NCBI GenBank assembly: GCA_964500895.1
Contig: CAZCQP010000017.1
Coordinates: forward strand, 1 to 49,718
Length of the DNA stretch: 49,718 nt
DNA from: CAZCQP01 sp964500895
GTDB lineage: Bacteria > Bacillota > Clostridia > Lachnospirales > JAISER01
Direction of reading: 5' to 3'
Positions 1 to 7,351 of the stretch are shown piece by piece. Made by a program: the position numbers and the translations under genes. Numbering within the stretch: the stretch's first letter is position 1; each line of letters opens with the position of its first letter. The notes below the pieces were generated by a model that was not told the origin of the DNA, ran no database searches, and was given only the letters and a program-made list of their open reading frames with translations.

Positions 1-209
1 GACGTGGGGGGCATTTATATATCACAGACCCTTGTTTTCCTTGGATTGTTAGAAAGCCTTTAAATTTAGCTTTGAGATTGCATAAGATAGATGGTTTTTT
101 CGGTACACCGGAAGAAACCGAAAAAACCTTTAGTGAATATGGTTTTGAACTTGTTGCTTCAAATTTTGATGGGTATGCCCAGTGTATCACGTTAAAGAAG
201 GTATCTTAA
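1..209 (+). CDS. C-terminal end of a class I SAM-dependent methyltransferase (5' cut by window edge)
   Basis: An open frame (codons in phase with position 3) enters from the left edge and stops with TAA at 207-209, giving about 68 residues. It contains GGHLYITDPCFPWIVRKPLN followed by KIDGFF and ends CITLKKVS. The pattern 'GGxLyItDpcfPw..R' followed by a helix, 'f..yGF' and a last strand 'aqcItLkK' is what the C-terminal third of small-molecule class I methyltransferases looks like. The SAM-binding motifs lie outside the window, so substrate and subfamily cannot be judged. A rho-independent terminator follows 30 bases after the stop, so this is the last gene of its unit and it converges on rbr. 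Confidence 0.6.
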   Translation, partial: RGGHLYITDPCFPWIVRKPLNLALRLHKIDGFFGTPEETEKTFSEYGFELVASNFDGYAQCITLKKVS

Positions 210-238
210 GGTATGCGCATAAAATTGGTGCTACACAG

Positions 239-269
239 AAAGCCGCCACTTCATTGTGACGGCTTTTTT
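239..269 (+). terminator. Rho-independent terminator after the partial methyltransferase
   Basis: AAAGCCG (239-245) pairs with CGGCTTT (260-266) and runs into a T tract to 269. It lies between convergent genes and may also stop rbr transcripts coming from the right, though the T tract on that side is weak. Confidence 0.75.
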
Positions 270-285
270 GAAAAAAGTTTTTAGT

Positions 286-828
286 TTAATAGCTTACAAC
301 ACGCAACTCAAAGTAAGCTTTTGGGTGCTTGCATACAGGGCACATCTCCGGCGCCTTCTCGCTGTCTACAATGTGGCCGCAGTTACGGCAAATCCATACG
401 CATTTCTCTTGCTTAGCGAACACCGTACCGTCTTCCACATTTTTCAGCAGCTTAAGGTAGCGTTCCTCATGCTCCTTTTCAATTTTTCCTACAGATTCAA
501 ACAGAAAAGCAATATCTTCAAAGCCTTCCGTACGGGCTTCGGCAGCCATACGGTTGTACATATCCGTCCATTCCCCGTTTTCGCCACTTGCCGCGGCCTT
601 GAGGTTTTCGGCGGTTGTAGGAATTTCGCCGCCGCACAGAAGTTTAAACCAAATCTTGGCGTGTTCCTTTTCGTTGCCTGCGGTTTCCTCGAAGATAGCA
701 GCAATTTGCTCATACCCCTCTTTTTTCGCTTTGCCCGCAAAATAGGTGTACTTATTTCTTGCTTGGCTTTCACCTGCAAACGCTTCCATCAAATTCTTCT
801 CGGTCTTTGTTCCTTTTAAATCCGCCAT
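286..828 (-). CDS. rbr: Rubrerythrin
   Basis: 180-residue rubrerythrin, the non-haem iron peroxidase that reduces hydrogen peroxide to water in the anaerobe cytoplasm, with electrons delivered through rubredoxin-type centres. The N-terminal four-helix ferritin-like domain (about residues 1-140) carries the expected carboxylate ligands, including the Glu of AFAGES (E20), the EKEH near residue 53 and KIEKEHEER near residue 118. The C-terminal rubredoxin domain has the CRNC and CPVC pairs that bind one iron. The start is fixed by a strong AGGGGGG ribosome site. It is the last gene of the set beginning with the 39-aa protein at 1985, separated from the flavin reductase-rubredoxin gene by 69 bases that hold a hairpin. 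Length and domain order match the family; the assignment is secure. Confidence 0.97.
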   Translation of the reverse strand: MADLKGTKTEKNLMEAFAGESQARNKYTYFAGKAKKEGYEQIAAIFEETAGNEKEHAKIWFKLLCGGEIPTTAENLKAAASGENGEWTDMYNRMAAEARTEGFEDIAFLFESVGKIEKEHEERYLKLLKNVEDGTVFAKQEKCVWICRNCGHIVDSEKAPEMCPVCKHPKAYFELRVVSY

Positions 829-848
829 TTTAATTCCCCCCTAAAAAT

Positions 849-883
849 AATAGTTTGTGCAAGCTTGCTTGAACCAGACTATT
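849..883. promoter_or_regulatory. Intergenic hairpin between hrb-type gene and rbr
   Basis: AATAGT/ACTATT outer arms enclose CAAGC-tt-GCTTG. No T tract follows, so it looks more like a processing or stabilising stem than a terminator; it would sit in the leader of the rbr portion of the message. Confidence 0.4.
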
Positions 884-897
884 TCCAATTGATTTAA

Positions 898-1503
898 TTA
901 TATTTTCTCAAAATCTGCTACGCCGTGCTTGCAAAGGGGGCAAATATAATCGGCTGGTAACGTTTCCCCCTCATACACAAAACCACAAATTTTACAGCGG
1001 TAACCGTGTTTTTTAGCCGCTTGGGGCTGGGGTTTGATGTGCTGTTGATAATAGGAATAGGTGACGCTTTCGATATTGTTCAGCACCTTTCCATCTGTAA
1101 CCTCTGCCGTAAACATGGTATGTGAACCAAAATCAGTGGTATCAGTCACCTTAAAGGATAAATAAGCGTTTGAACAGTCCGGCAAATAGATGAGCCCATT
1201 TTCACTTCTGGCAATGTTTTTATATCCAGCAAACTTGTCCACCGTTTTCCCCGATTGAAAACCAAAATGCTTGAATACATCAAAGGAGGTTTCGGTTGTT
1301 AAAATAGACACGTTACATTCCCGTGACTGCATCATCAAGTCGTGGGTGTAATTTTGTTTGTTAACGGTGATGACACTAACAAACGGTGGTGCACTGGTCA
1401 CCTGCAAAACAGTATTGATGATGCAACCGTTGTCCTTATCGCCGTCTTTGGCAGTGAGCACGTATAAGCCGTACCCCACTTTAAATAATGCATTATTGTC
1501 CAA
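898..1503 (-). CDS. Flavin reductase-rubredoxin fusion (high-molecular-weight rubredoxin)
   Basis: 201 residues. The first ~150 form a flavin-reductase (FMN-binding split-barrel) domain, with the family's APPFVSVITVNKQNYTHDL strand-turn region and 'NVSILT' strand. The last ~37 residues are a rubredoxin domain with CKICG and CPLCKHG iron-binding pairs. Such fusions (Hrb of Moorella and relatives) pass electrons from NAD(P)H or flavoproteins to oxygen- and NO-reducing flavo-diiron proteins or to rubrerythrin; that role is inferred from family knowledge. The start is a TTG at 1503 preceded by AAAGGA; no in-frame ATG fits better. It follows the YbaN-like gene by 6 bases and precedes rbr, so the three form one oxidative-stress unit. 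No flavo-diiron protein gene is present in this window. Confidence 0.92.
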   Translation of the reverse strand: MDNNALFKVGYGLYVLTAKDGDKDNGCIINTVLQVTSAPPFVSVITVNKQNYTHDLMMQSRECNVSILTTETSFDVFKHFGFQSGKTVDKFAGYKNIARSENGLIYLPDCSNAYLSFKVTDTTDFGSHTMFTAEVTDGKVLNNIESVTYSYYQQHIKPQPQAAKKHGYRCKICGFVYEGETLPADYICPLCKHGVADFEKI

Positions 1504-1509
1504 TTTATT

Positions 1510-1869
1510 TCAGTCCTTTCGTTTTAGAGTCGCTATATGCATTGTAACACCGATGCCCACTACAAGCAAGATGCCCGTAACATGCGGTTTCTGCGCCATG
1601 TAGGCAGAGGCAATGAGTGTACACCACAAAAATAAAATTGCTTTTAGCTTGACGCTGCCACGCACACCAGTCTTATGCCGGTAGTTTTCAATAAACTCAC
1701 CAAAATACTTGCTGTTTTTAAGTTTTTCATACAATTTTGGGTTGCCGTGGCTAAAACAGATGGCGGCAACCAACACAAAGGGTGTTGTAGGCATAATGGG
1801 CAACACAAGACCGATAGCGCCCAATGCCAATGCGCAAAATCCCAGGATAACAAAGGCAGTGTTTTTCAT
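1510..1869 (-). CDS. YbaN/DUF454 family inner-membrane protein
   Basis: 119 residues with the DUF454 signature: N-terminal hydrophobic span, 'LPIMPTTPFVLVAAICFSHG' loop, a central soluble KLYEKLKNSKYFGEFIENY segment, then two more membrane spans near residues 75-110. The biochemical function of the family is unknown. Its ATG overlaps the stop of the 39-aa protein by four bases (ATGA), and the next gene begins 6 bases after its stop, so it is translated as part of the rubrerythrin operon. That placement suggests a link to oxygen or metal stress, but this is inference from context only. Confidence 0.88.
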   Translation of the reverse strand: MKNTAFVILGFCALALGAIGLVLPIMPTTPFVLVAAICFSHGNPKLYEKLKNSKYFGEFIENYRHKTGVRGSVKLKAILFLWCTLIASAYMAQKPHVTGILLVVGIGVTMHIATLKRKD

Positions 1870-1985
1870 TGTGTAGCAGCCGCCAACAGTGTGTAGATAC
1901 CTATTGTGGCCTCAATGGCCTTGCCGTATGCAAGGCAGGGCTTGTGGCAGTGTGCCCCCAGGTGGTCTTTGGTGTTTTGGGTCAT
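1866..1985 (-). CDS. 39-residue protein with an HCHxxC motif, first gene of the oxidative-stress operon
   Basis: A short ORF reading MTQNTKDHLG, then AHCHKPCLAY, then a hydrophobic helix ending LLAAATQ. The ribosome site GTGAGG lies just ahead of the ATG and the stop overlaps the ATG of the YbaN-like gene (ATGA), a typical translational coupling. It is the first ORF behind a good promoter and a Fur/PerR-like operator. The cluster H12-C13-H14-x2-C17 could bind a metal, but no family could be named. Because of its operator, coupling and motif I consider it a real gene rather than a chance ORF. Confidence 0.7.
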   Translation of the reverse strand: MTQNTKDHLGAHCHKPCLAYGKAIEATIGIYTLLAAATQ

Positions 1986-1999
1986 TGGGCTACCTCACT

Positions 2000-2023
2000 T
2001 TATAATATTGATAATTGTTATTA
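2000..2023 (-). promoter_or_regulatory. Fur/PerR-type operator (overlapping heptad repeats)
   Basis: Two overlapping 7-1-7 motifs: TTATAATATTGATAA (2000-2014), 13 of 15 matches to the PerR box TTATAATnATTATAA, and TGATAATTGTTATTA (2009-2023), 13 of 15 to the Fur-family heptad pair. It lies just downstream of the -10 box at 2027-2032, where a bound repressor would block transcription. Match to PerR versus Fur cannot be separated by eye. Confidence 0.65.
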
Positions 2024-2026
2024 AAA

Positions 2027-2056
2027 AGTATAGCATGTAAAGGTATAATTTGTCAA
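2027..2056 (-). promoter_or_regulatory. Sigma-A promoter of the rubrerythrin operon
   Basis: On the minus strand TTGACA (2051-2056), an 18-base spacer, and TATACT (2027-2032). The predicted start near 2020 places the Fur/PerR-like operator across the start region. Confidence 0.75.
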
Positions 2057-2099
2057 TCCATCATTTTATAATAAATGCAAATGGTGGGTAGGATTATGT

Positions 2100-2137
2100 A
2101 ATATAGCCGCCTGGGTGATGCACCAGGCGGCTATATT
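2100..2137. terminator. Strong 15-bp hairpin downstream of spoIVB
   Basis: ATATAGCCGCCTGG (2101-2114) and its exact complement CCAGGCGGCTATAT (2123-2136), extended by one A-T pair, with an 8-base loop. It begins two bases after the spoIVB stop codon. The T tract is short, so termination is likely but not certain. Confidence 0.7.
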
Positions 2138-2139
2138 GC

Positions 2140-3477
2140 TTACGATAATTCATGTTTTAACATGTTTTCAATAAAGATACCATATCCTTTGGAAGGTTCC
2201 TGTACAAATACGTGGGTGACAGCGCCAATTAAGTGTCCATCCTGAATGATGGGGCTGCCGCTCATACCCTGAACAATGCCATTGGTGATAGCCAGCAAGT
2301 GAGGGTCTGTAATGCGGATGACCATGCCTTTGGTGTCGTCCCCGGCGCTCTGGTTCACTGATTCGATATAAATATCATAACGTTCAGCTTTAGAGCCGTC
2401 CACCGTGGCCAAAATGGTGGCAGGGCCGGGGTGTATGGTGCCTTGCAGACCAATGGGTAACTTGTCCTTAGGCATTTGATTGCGGGCTTGCATGTCTACC
2501 GTGCCAAAAATACCGTAAGGGCTGTTTTGCTCAATTCTGCCGATGACGTGCCGTCCTTTTGTTTCCCCAATCAACTCTCCCGGTGCGCCTTTTTTGCCTT
2601 TCACCACCGAGGTAATGTCTGTGTGCTTAATTTCGCCGTTTTTAATGGTTAGCATTTGTTTGGTGTCCACATCAATGATGCCGTGCCCCAGTGCGGCAAA
2701 TTTATTGGTGGCCGGGTTATAATAGGTGATGGTACCAATGCCCTGTGTGCCGTCTCGAACCCAGGCACCAATCTTATTCTCCCGGCCGTCCTTGCCTGCC
2801 ACAGGCTTTATTTCGGCGTTCACCACGCCTTCTTTGCGCTGAATTTGCAGGTTTAGGCTGTTTTTAGAGTTTTGGATGATGGAGTTTAACTCCTCTTTGT
2901 TAGATAATGGCTGATTGTTCGCTTTAAGAATCACATCGCCGGACTTTAAAATGCCTTCGCTAGGATTGTGTTGTTTGCCATCGGGTCCATCTACCGGCCC
3001 GATGCCTAAAACCACCACACCAGCGGTGTTAATTTTAACCCCAACGCTCATGCCGCAAGGCACAAGTTCTGTTTCGGGAATAATATGGTTATTGGCCATG
3101 GGTTTGCGGGAAGTTAACCCAAAACCGCTAAAAGCCTTGGCATTCGTTCCCGGTGCCGAAGGGGTGCCGTTGGTTAAATCTAAGAGCAAATTGTTGAACA
3201 AGGAGGGTTCACTTTTTGCTGTGCTTTGTTCTTGCATTAAATCTTTGCCTGTGGCTTGGATGCCGCCCAGCATGGTTTCGCTTAAGCTGGCATACACCTC
3301 ACAGGCTGGTTGAATGTCTCCCAATGCTTTCATTTCCTGCGCTGTCGTAAGCCGTAAATCGTTTGGAAAGCGCATATTTGTGGTGGCATAATAGCCAGTT
3401 ACAATTGCACATATTAAGAAAAGAAGGCCGACAAATGTGTGCCGGGCTCTTATGAAAAAAATCGGTTCCTCTTTCAT
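2140..3477 (-). CDS. spoIVB: SpoIVB peptidase (serine protease S55, sporulation)
   Basis: SpoIVB is made in the forespore, crosses to the intermembrane space and triggers SpoIVFB-dependent processing of pro-sigma-K. The protein has an N-terminal membrane span (GLLFLICAIVTGYYAT), a linker, a PDZ domain (about residues 130-220, with GVKINTAGVVVLG and LKSGDVILKANNQPL), and an S55 domain with the catalytic histidine in AALGHGI and the catalytic serine in GMSGSPI. Length (about 445 residues from the ATG at 3477) is normal for clostridia. The open frame extends 14 codons further up, but the ATG before KEEPIFF gives the usual short cytoplasmic tail before the span. The gene stands alone, ending at a strong hairpin. 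Confidence 0.95.
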   Translation of the reverse strand: MKEEPIFFIRARHTFVGLLFLICAIVTGYYATTNMRFPNDLRLTTAQEMKALGDIQPACEVYASLSETMLGGIQATGKDLMQEQSTAKSEPSLFNNLLLDLTNGTPSAPGTNAKAFSGFGLTSRKPMANNHIIPETELVPCGMSVGVKINTAGVVVLGIGPVDGPDGKQHNPSEGILKSGDVILKANNQPLSNKEELNSIIQNSKNSLNLQIQRKEGVVNAEIKPVAGKDGRENKIGAWVRDGTQGIGTITYYNPATNKFAALGHGIIDVDTKQMLTIKNGEIKHTDITSVVKGKKGAPGELIGETKGRHVIGRIEQNSPYGIFGTVDMQARNQMPKDKLPIGLQGTIHPGPATILATVDGSKAERYDIYIESVNQSAGDDTKGMVIRITDPHLLAITNGIVQGMSGSPIIQDGHLIGAVTHVFVQEPSKGYGIFIENMLKHELS

Positions 3478-3716
3478 TTCATTTTCCACTTCCCAAACAA
3501 AATTCAAGTGCGAAAGCACAATAAGATTGCTTACCGCACATCAATAATTTTGCCTTTTTTACACTTGCTTATACTGATGGTTTCCTAGAAAATAAACCAC
3601 AAGTATGCATGGAATTAAATTAAACAAGTGGTATATGTTTTAATTATTTTTAGTTTGTGTCGGAATACAATTCAATTTGAAATTGTTTAACAAAATGGTT
3701 GCAAGCAAAAATTAAT

Positions 3717-3745
3717 TTGACAGAAATTTGCCTGAATAGTAAAAT
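3717..3745 (+). promoter_or_regulatory. Sigma-A promoter of the plsC cluster
   Basis: TTGACA (3717-3722), 17-base spacer, TAAAAT (3740-3745), 36 bases before the plsC start codon. Confidence 0.75.
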
Positions 3746-3781
3746 TTAACAGAATAAAAAGTGCAAGAAAAGAGGGAAAAC

Positions 3782-4495
3782 ATGAAAAGCTTTTTTTGGT
3801 ATGTGTATTTGGTTTTGGGCTTTTTCTTAACCATTTCAAAATTGTGGGCGCTAAGGCGGCAGAAGGGCAAAATTTCGGAAGAGGCCTACCGCCGCAAAGC
3901 GTATGACATTGCCATGGCATTTGGCTTGTGCCATGTAAAAGCCACCGGCTCTACCATTACGGTAAAGGGGCATGAAAATGTGCCCAAAGAGGGTGCGGTG
4001 CTGTTTGTGGCCAACCACCAAAGCAATTTCGACATTGGCATCATGCTGGGTTACATTCAAAAAGAAAAAGGATTCATTTCAAAAGAAGAATTGGCAAAAG
4101 TGCCCATTTTAAGCCACTGGATGCAAGAAATTAATTGCGTGTTTATGGACAGAAGCGACATGAAAAAGTCATTAAAAGCCATTACAGATGCCATTACCCA
4201 TTTGAAAAACGGTTACAGCATGGTTATTTTCCCGGAAGGTACCCGCAACAAGGGCGGGGAAACCAAGGAGTTTAAAGCTGGCAGCTTTAAACCCGCCACA
4301 AAAGCCGGGGTGCCTATTGTGCCGGTGACCATCGACGGCTCTTACCGCATTATGGAAGCCAACGACAACCGCATCAAAGGGGCAGAGGTGACGCTCACCA
4401 TACACCCGGCCATTCCCACGGCAGAGCTTTCCCGGGAAGAAACAGCCGCTTTGCCGGAACGTGTGCGGGACATTATTGTTAAAGGACTGGCGTAA
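3782..4495 (+). CDS. plsC: 1-acyl-sn-glycerol-3-phosphate acyltransferase
   Basis: 237 residues. PlsC adds the second acyl chain to lysophosphatidate at the cytoplasmic membrane in phospholipid synthesis. An N-terminal membrane segment (FFWYVYLVLGFFL) is followed by the catalytic HX4D motif NHQSNFD (H79, D84) and the substrate-binding block FPEGTRN (about residues 150-156), then the conserved PIVPVTIDGSYRIM strand. The ATG at 3782 is preferred over an earlier in-frame TTG because AGAGGG stands 5 bases ahead. The next gene starts with the base directly after the stop codon, so the two are translationally linked. Confidence 0.93.
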   Translation: MKSFFWYVYLVLGFFLTISKLWALRRQKGKISEEAYRRKAYDIAMAFGLCHVKATGSTITVKGHENVPKEGAVLFVANHQSNFDIGIMLGYIQKEKGFISKEELAKVPILSHWMQEINCVFMDRSDMKKSLKAITDAITHLKNGYSMVIFPEGTRNKGGETKEFKAGSFKPATKAGVPIVPVTIDGSYRIMEANDNRIKGAEVTLTIHPAIPTAELSREETAALPERVRDIIVKGLA

Positions 4496-4987
4496 ATGGA
4501 AAACCAAAGAGAAAAAGTGTGCCGGGTTTTGGAGAGCCTGGGCATTGCATACGAACTGTTTCTGCACCCACCTATGCACACCATGGAGGAGTGCTTTGCA
4601 CTAAGCCCCAGACCGGAAGTGGAAAATTGTAAAAATTTGTTTTTGTGCGATGGAAAGGGTCGGGCGTATTATTTGGTGATGGTGCATGGGGATAAGCAGG
4701 TGGATTTGAAGGCGCTTGCGGAAAAACTGGAATGCAAAGGGCTTCGGTTTGCGTCCCAGGAGCGATTGTTGAATGTGTTGCAGCTGGAACGGGGAGCGGT
4801 TGGCCCTTTGGCCTTGTTTAATGATGACAACCAGGCAGTGACAGTGGTGGTGGATACCAACCTTGCCAAAGAGCCGGTTATTGGGGTACACGCCAACGAC
4901 AACGCTTCTACGGTGTTGCTTTCATACTTGGACATTTGCCGGGTGCTGGAAGCCAGGGGGAACAAGACGGTTTTTATGGAGATGTAA
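4496..4987 (+). CDS. YbaK/ProX family aminoacyl-tRNA deacylase
   Basis: 163 residues covering one YbaK/EbsC domain. Family members hydrolyse mischarged tRNA, usually Ala-tRNA(Pro) or Cys-tRNA(Pro), in trans. Typical features are the N-terminal helix, the strand with 'KNLFLCDGKGRAYYLVMVHGD' in which the lysine of the CKNLF segment fits the catalytic position, and the 'GAVGPLALFND' loop of the ProX subgroup. The 'KxxDLKALAEKL' helix is also conserved. Which mischarged tRNA it edits is not decided here, but the sequence is closer to the ProX (Ala-tRNA(Pro)) type. The ATG abuts the plsC stop codon. Confidence 0.88.
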   Translation: MENQREKVCRVLESLGIAYELFLHPPMHTMEECFALSPRPEVENCKNLFLCDGKGRAYYLVMVHGDKQVDLKALAEKLECKGLRFASQERLLNVLQLERGAVGPLALFNDDNQAVTVVVDTNLAKEPVIGVHANDNASTVLLSYLDICRVLEARGNKTVFMEM

Positions 4988-5039
4988 ACAAGAACGTGTT
5001 TGTAATGAATTTTCAAACACTGCCTGGAGGGGTCTTCTA

Positions 5040-5987
5040 ATGAAAAAATTGATGTTTATTTTATTATCCGTTTTGCTGGTGGGGTCTGTGGCGCTGAACA
5101 TTTATATGGTTCCCCGTGTATCCAGAGGTGGAAGGGATGGTATTGTGTCCTTTTCCGATGCAAATTCCAGGGACACCTATTTTACGGTGCACAATGTAAA
5201 AGCCGCCCACAGCATGAGCAAGGGAGCGGGCGTTAAAGTGGGCGTTATGGATTGGTGCTTTGGTTATAGTGCCAACAAAGCACTGTATGCGGATGCGGTG
5301 AATTTCACTGCAAATAAAGATGCGCTAGACACTGAACACCATGGGTTTTGGATGGCCACGGCGCTGAAAGAAATTGCGCCGGATTGCGAAGTTTATGGTT
5401 TAGCCATCACGGATATGGACGAGGATTTACTGGCGGATAACATGGTGAAGGCCATTGACTGGGCCATTGAAAACGATTTAGATGTGCTGACCTATTCCAA
5501 CGCCCCGTTTTCAGAAAAAAACCGCCCCAAAATTGATGAAGCGGTGAACAAAGCTGTGGAACACGGCATTATCACCACTTTTATTCATTACGACAGCCCA
5601 AACAACTTATACCCGGACGGTTTCTTTGCATATTCAGACGGGGGCAGGGCAGCAGATGTGAATATTTTGCACTATGACTATAACCAGTTGTTTTTAGACC
5701 AGTATGAGCGGTATCAAAGCTTTAATGGGGACTATTCAAAAATTAAATCTGGGGATGATGTGCCGTATTTGTCCATGTCTTCCACGTCGCCGGTGCTGGC
5801 GGGGTTTGTGGCTATTTTAAAGTCTATCAACCCGAATTTATCCCCGGCAGAATACAAAGACATCTTGGTGCAGACCAGTTATGCATTAGCATATGAAGAC
5901 TGGGGCTTCGGTAGAGAAACAGAGGTGCCCCGGGTGGCTGATATTGGCAAAGCGGCGGAATATTTGCTGGAAAACAAGGTTGATTGA
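5040..5987 (+). CDS. Membrane-anchored subtilase-like protein
   Basis: 315 residues starting behind GGAGGGG. An N-terminal signal or anchor (MFILLSVLLVGSVALNIYMV) precedes a divergent subtilisin (S8) fold. The catalytic aspartate sits in VGVMDW (D71), the histidine in EHHGFWMA (H101, in place of HGTxVA), and the serine in the SMSSTSPVLAGFVA block (S247 aligned with GTSMAxPxVAG). The segment where the oxyanion-hole asparagine is expected reads FIHYDSPNN (181-189) and the usual AAGN is absent. It could be an active protease of unusual specificity or a non-catalytic derivative. It is fourth-from-last in a plus-strand cluster after plsC and the YbaK gene and is followed at once by the DUF2809 gene. 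Confidence 0.75.
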   Translation: MKKLMFILLSVLLVGSVALNIYMVPRVSRGGRDGIVSFSDANSRDTYFTVHNVKAAHSMSKGAGVKVGVMDWCFGYSANKALYADAVNFTANKDALDTEHHGFWMATALKEIAPDCEVYGLAITDMDEDLLADNMVKAIDWAIENDLDVLTYSNAPFSEKNRPKIDEAVNKAVEHGIITTFIHYDSPNNLYPDGFFAYSDGGRAADVNILHYDYNQLFLDQYERYQSFNGDYSKIKSGDDVPYLSMSSTSPVLAGFVAILKSINPNLSPAEYKDILVQTSYALAYEDWGFGRETEVPRVADIGKAAEYLLENKVD

Positions 5988-6016
5988 CAGCCATAAAAAG
6001 GGCAATGGGTGGTTGC

Positions 6017-6385
6017 ATGACAATAAATTTTAAATATGTAGGCGGGTTTGTTTTCTTTTTCTTAGTGGAGCTGTGCATTGGGCTGTTTGTTAGGGATAGG
6101 GTGATACGGCCATTTGTAGGGGATATGCTGGTGGTGGTCCTCATTTACTGCTTTTTAAGAAGTTTTTCCTTTGCGCCCAAAAAGCATTTGCCATTGTTCA
6201 TCTTTTTGTTTGCCTGTTTGGTGGAAGGGTTGCAGCTTTTCATGCTGCCGGTGCAGGGTGTGGCTTCTATCATTCTTGGGGCCACCTTTGACTGGCTGGA
6301 CATTGGGTGTTATGGGGTGGGGTGTTTGCTTTTGGTTTGGTGGGAAAGAAGATTGGGTTACGAGCATAGATCTTTACATAAATAA
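6017..6385 (+). CDS. DUF2809 family membrane protein
   Basis: 122 residues with four hydrophobic spans. The order 'NFKYVGGFVFFFLVELCIGL..VRDRVIRPFVGDMLVVVLIYCFLRSF' and 'FACLVEGLQLF..PVQGVASIILGATFDWLDIGCYGVG' matches DUF2809 proteins (VanZ-like topology; function unknown). Earlier in-frame starts exist (TTG 5984, ATG 6005), but the ATG at 6017 begins exactly at the conserved N-terminus and has GGGTGG upstream. The subtilase-like gene ends 29 bases earlier, so they are co-transcribed. Confidence 0.82.
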   Translation: MTINFKYVGGFVFFFLVELCIGLFVRDRVIRPFVGDMLVVVLIYCFLRSFSFAPKKHLPLFIFLFACLVEGLQLFMLPVQGVASIILGATFDWLDIGCYGVGCLLLVWWERRLGYEHRSLHK

Positions 6386-6418
6386 AGTAGGGGCGGATTC
6401 TATATCCGCCCTTTACTT
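6384..6418. terminator. Bidirectional terminator between convergent genes
   Basis: GGGCGGA (6391-6397) pairs with TCCGCCC (6405-6411), extended outward by AAAGTA/TACTT, lying between the DUF2809 stop and the minus-strand reductase stop. Confidence 0.75.
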
Positions 6419-6425
6419 ATGCCAA

Positions 6426-7286
6426 TCATTGTGCGCTATGTTTTTGAGACAGTGTTTTGGCGCATTGCTGGGCGGCAATCAGCCCTTCACCAATGGCGTT
6501 GGAAAGCTGAAAGGGCCAGCCGGTGCAATCCCCTGCGGCATATACCCCAGGCACGTTGGTTTCCATAAAGCGGTTCACCACAATGGATGCACCGTCCATG
6601 GCCAAGCCCGGCATAAGGCTTTCCGGAGGCATGGCTTCTTTAATGAAAAAGGCCCCAGTGCAAGGAATGGTGTCTTCCCCAACGGAAACAGCGGAGACAG
6701 AGGCTTCCCCCAGCACCCGGTTGACTTTGCCTTGCACAAGGTTGACAACTTCCTTTACTTCCGGGGTGTGGCCGTAGTTGTACACATAAGTCACTTTGCT
6801 GCAAATTTCGGCAAGGAAGTTGGCATCTTCTTCCGCTTCGGGAATGTCCCCGGCGATGACCACTTCTTTGTTGCGGTAGAGCATTCCGTCGCAGGTGGCA
6901 CAATAGCTCACCCCTTTGCCCAGAAACTCCGCTTCCCCCGGCACACCTTTACTCTTTTGAATGCCGGTAGCCAAAATGATGGCCCGGGCTTCCACAAATT
7001 CATTTTCAAAGTTTAGGGCGAAATAATCCCCCATAGGCAAAGCTTGCAGCACACGGCCTTCCCGTATTTCAATATCCAGTGCATGGGCGTGGCTGTAAAA
7101 GGTTTCTAAAAGCTGCGCCCCGGAAAGCCCCGGCATACCCAAATGGTTATCCACTTTTTCCGCCGTGTACAGCCAGCTGGTTTCCAGCTTGCGGCCGAAC
7201 ACCACCACTTTTTTGTTTCTGGCCTTGGCGTTGATGGCGGCCGAAAGCCCCGCAGGCCCGGCTCCGATAATGGCTATATCAATCAT
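6426..7286 (-). CDS. Thioredoxin-reductase-like flavoprotein lacking a canonical NADPH motif
   Basis: 286 residues. The FAD domain has GAGPAGLSAA at the N-terminus and the closing GVYAAGDCTGWPFQLSNAIG block, and the redox-active pair is CATC (C129, C132), all as in TrxB. The central pyridine-nucleotide domain is abnormal: where TrxB has GGGxSA the sequence reads IAGDIPEAEEDA, and the HRR arginines that hold the NADP phosphate are missing (VYNYGHTPE). Flavin thioredoxin reductases without these motifs are known in clostridia (the ferredoxin-dependent FFTR and DFTR groups). The start at 7286 has AAAGAGG ahead; an upstream extension is not needed. It follows a rubredoxin gene by 65 bases, so a rubredoxin- or ferredoxin-type donor is plausible, by inference. 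Confidence 0.88.
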   Translation of the reverse strand: MIDIAIIGAGPAGLSAAINAKARNKKVVVFGRKLETSWLYTAEKVDNHLGMPGLSGAQLLETFYSHAHALDIEIREGRVLQALPMGDYFALNFENEFVEARAIILATGIQKSKGVPGEAEFLGKGVSYCATCDGMLYRNKEVVIAGDIPEAEEDANFLAEICSKVTYVYNYGHTPEVKEVVNLVQGKVNRVLGEASVSAVSVGEDTIPCTGAFFIKEAMPPESLMPGLAMDGASIVVNRFMETNVPGVYAAGDCTGWPFQLSNAIGEGLIAAQQCAKTLSQKHSAQ

Positions 7287-7321
7287 GTTAAACCTCTTTA
7301 ATATAAAAATTGAGATAAGAA

Positions 7322-7340
7322 ATGCCGCTATAAGCGGCAT
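7322..7340 (-). terminator. Hairpin between rubredoxin and reductase genes
   Basis: Perfect 8-bp stem ATGCCGCT/AGCGGCAT with a 3-base loop, followed on the minus strand by TTTCTTAT. It could act as a leaky terminator or processing stem that lowers reductase expression relative to rubredoxin. Confidence 0.5.
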
Positions 7341-7351
7341 CTCGGTTGTCA

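Noticed and set aside
256..819. 187-aa plus-strand ORF opposite rubrerythrin
   Set aside because: It is the shadow of rbr; the rubredoxin and ferritin-like motifs are on the minus strand.
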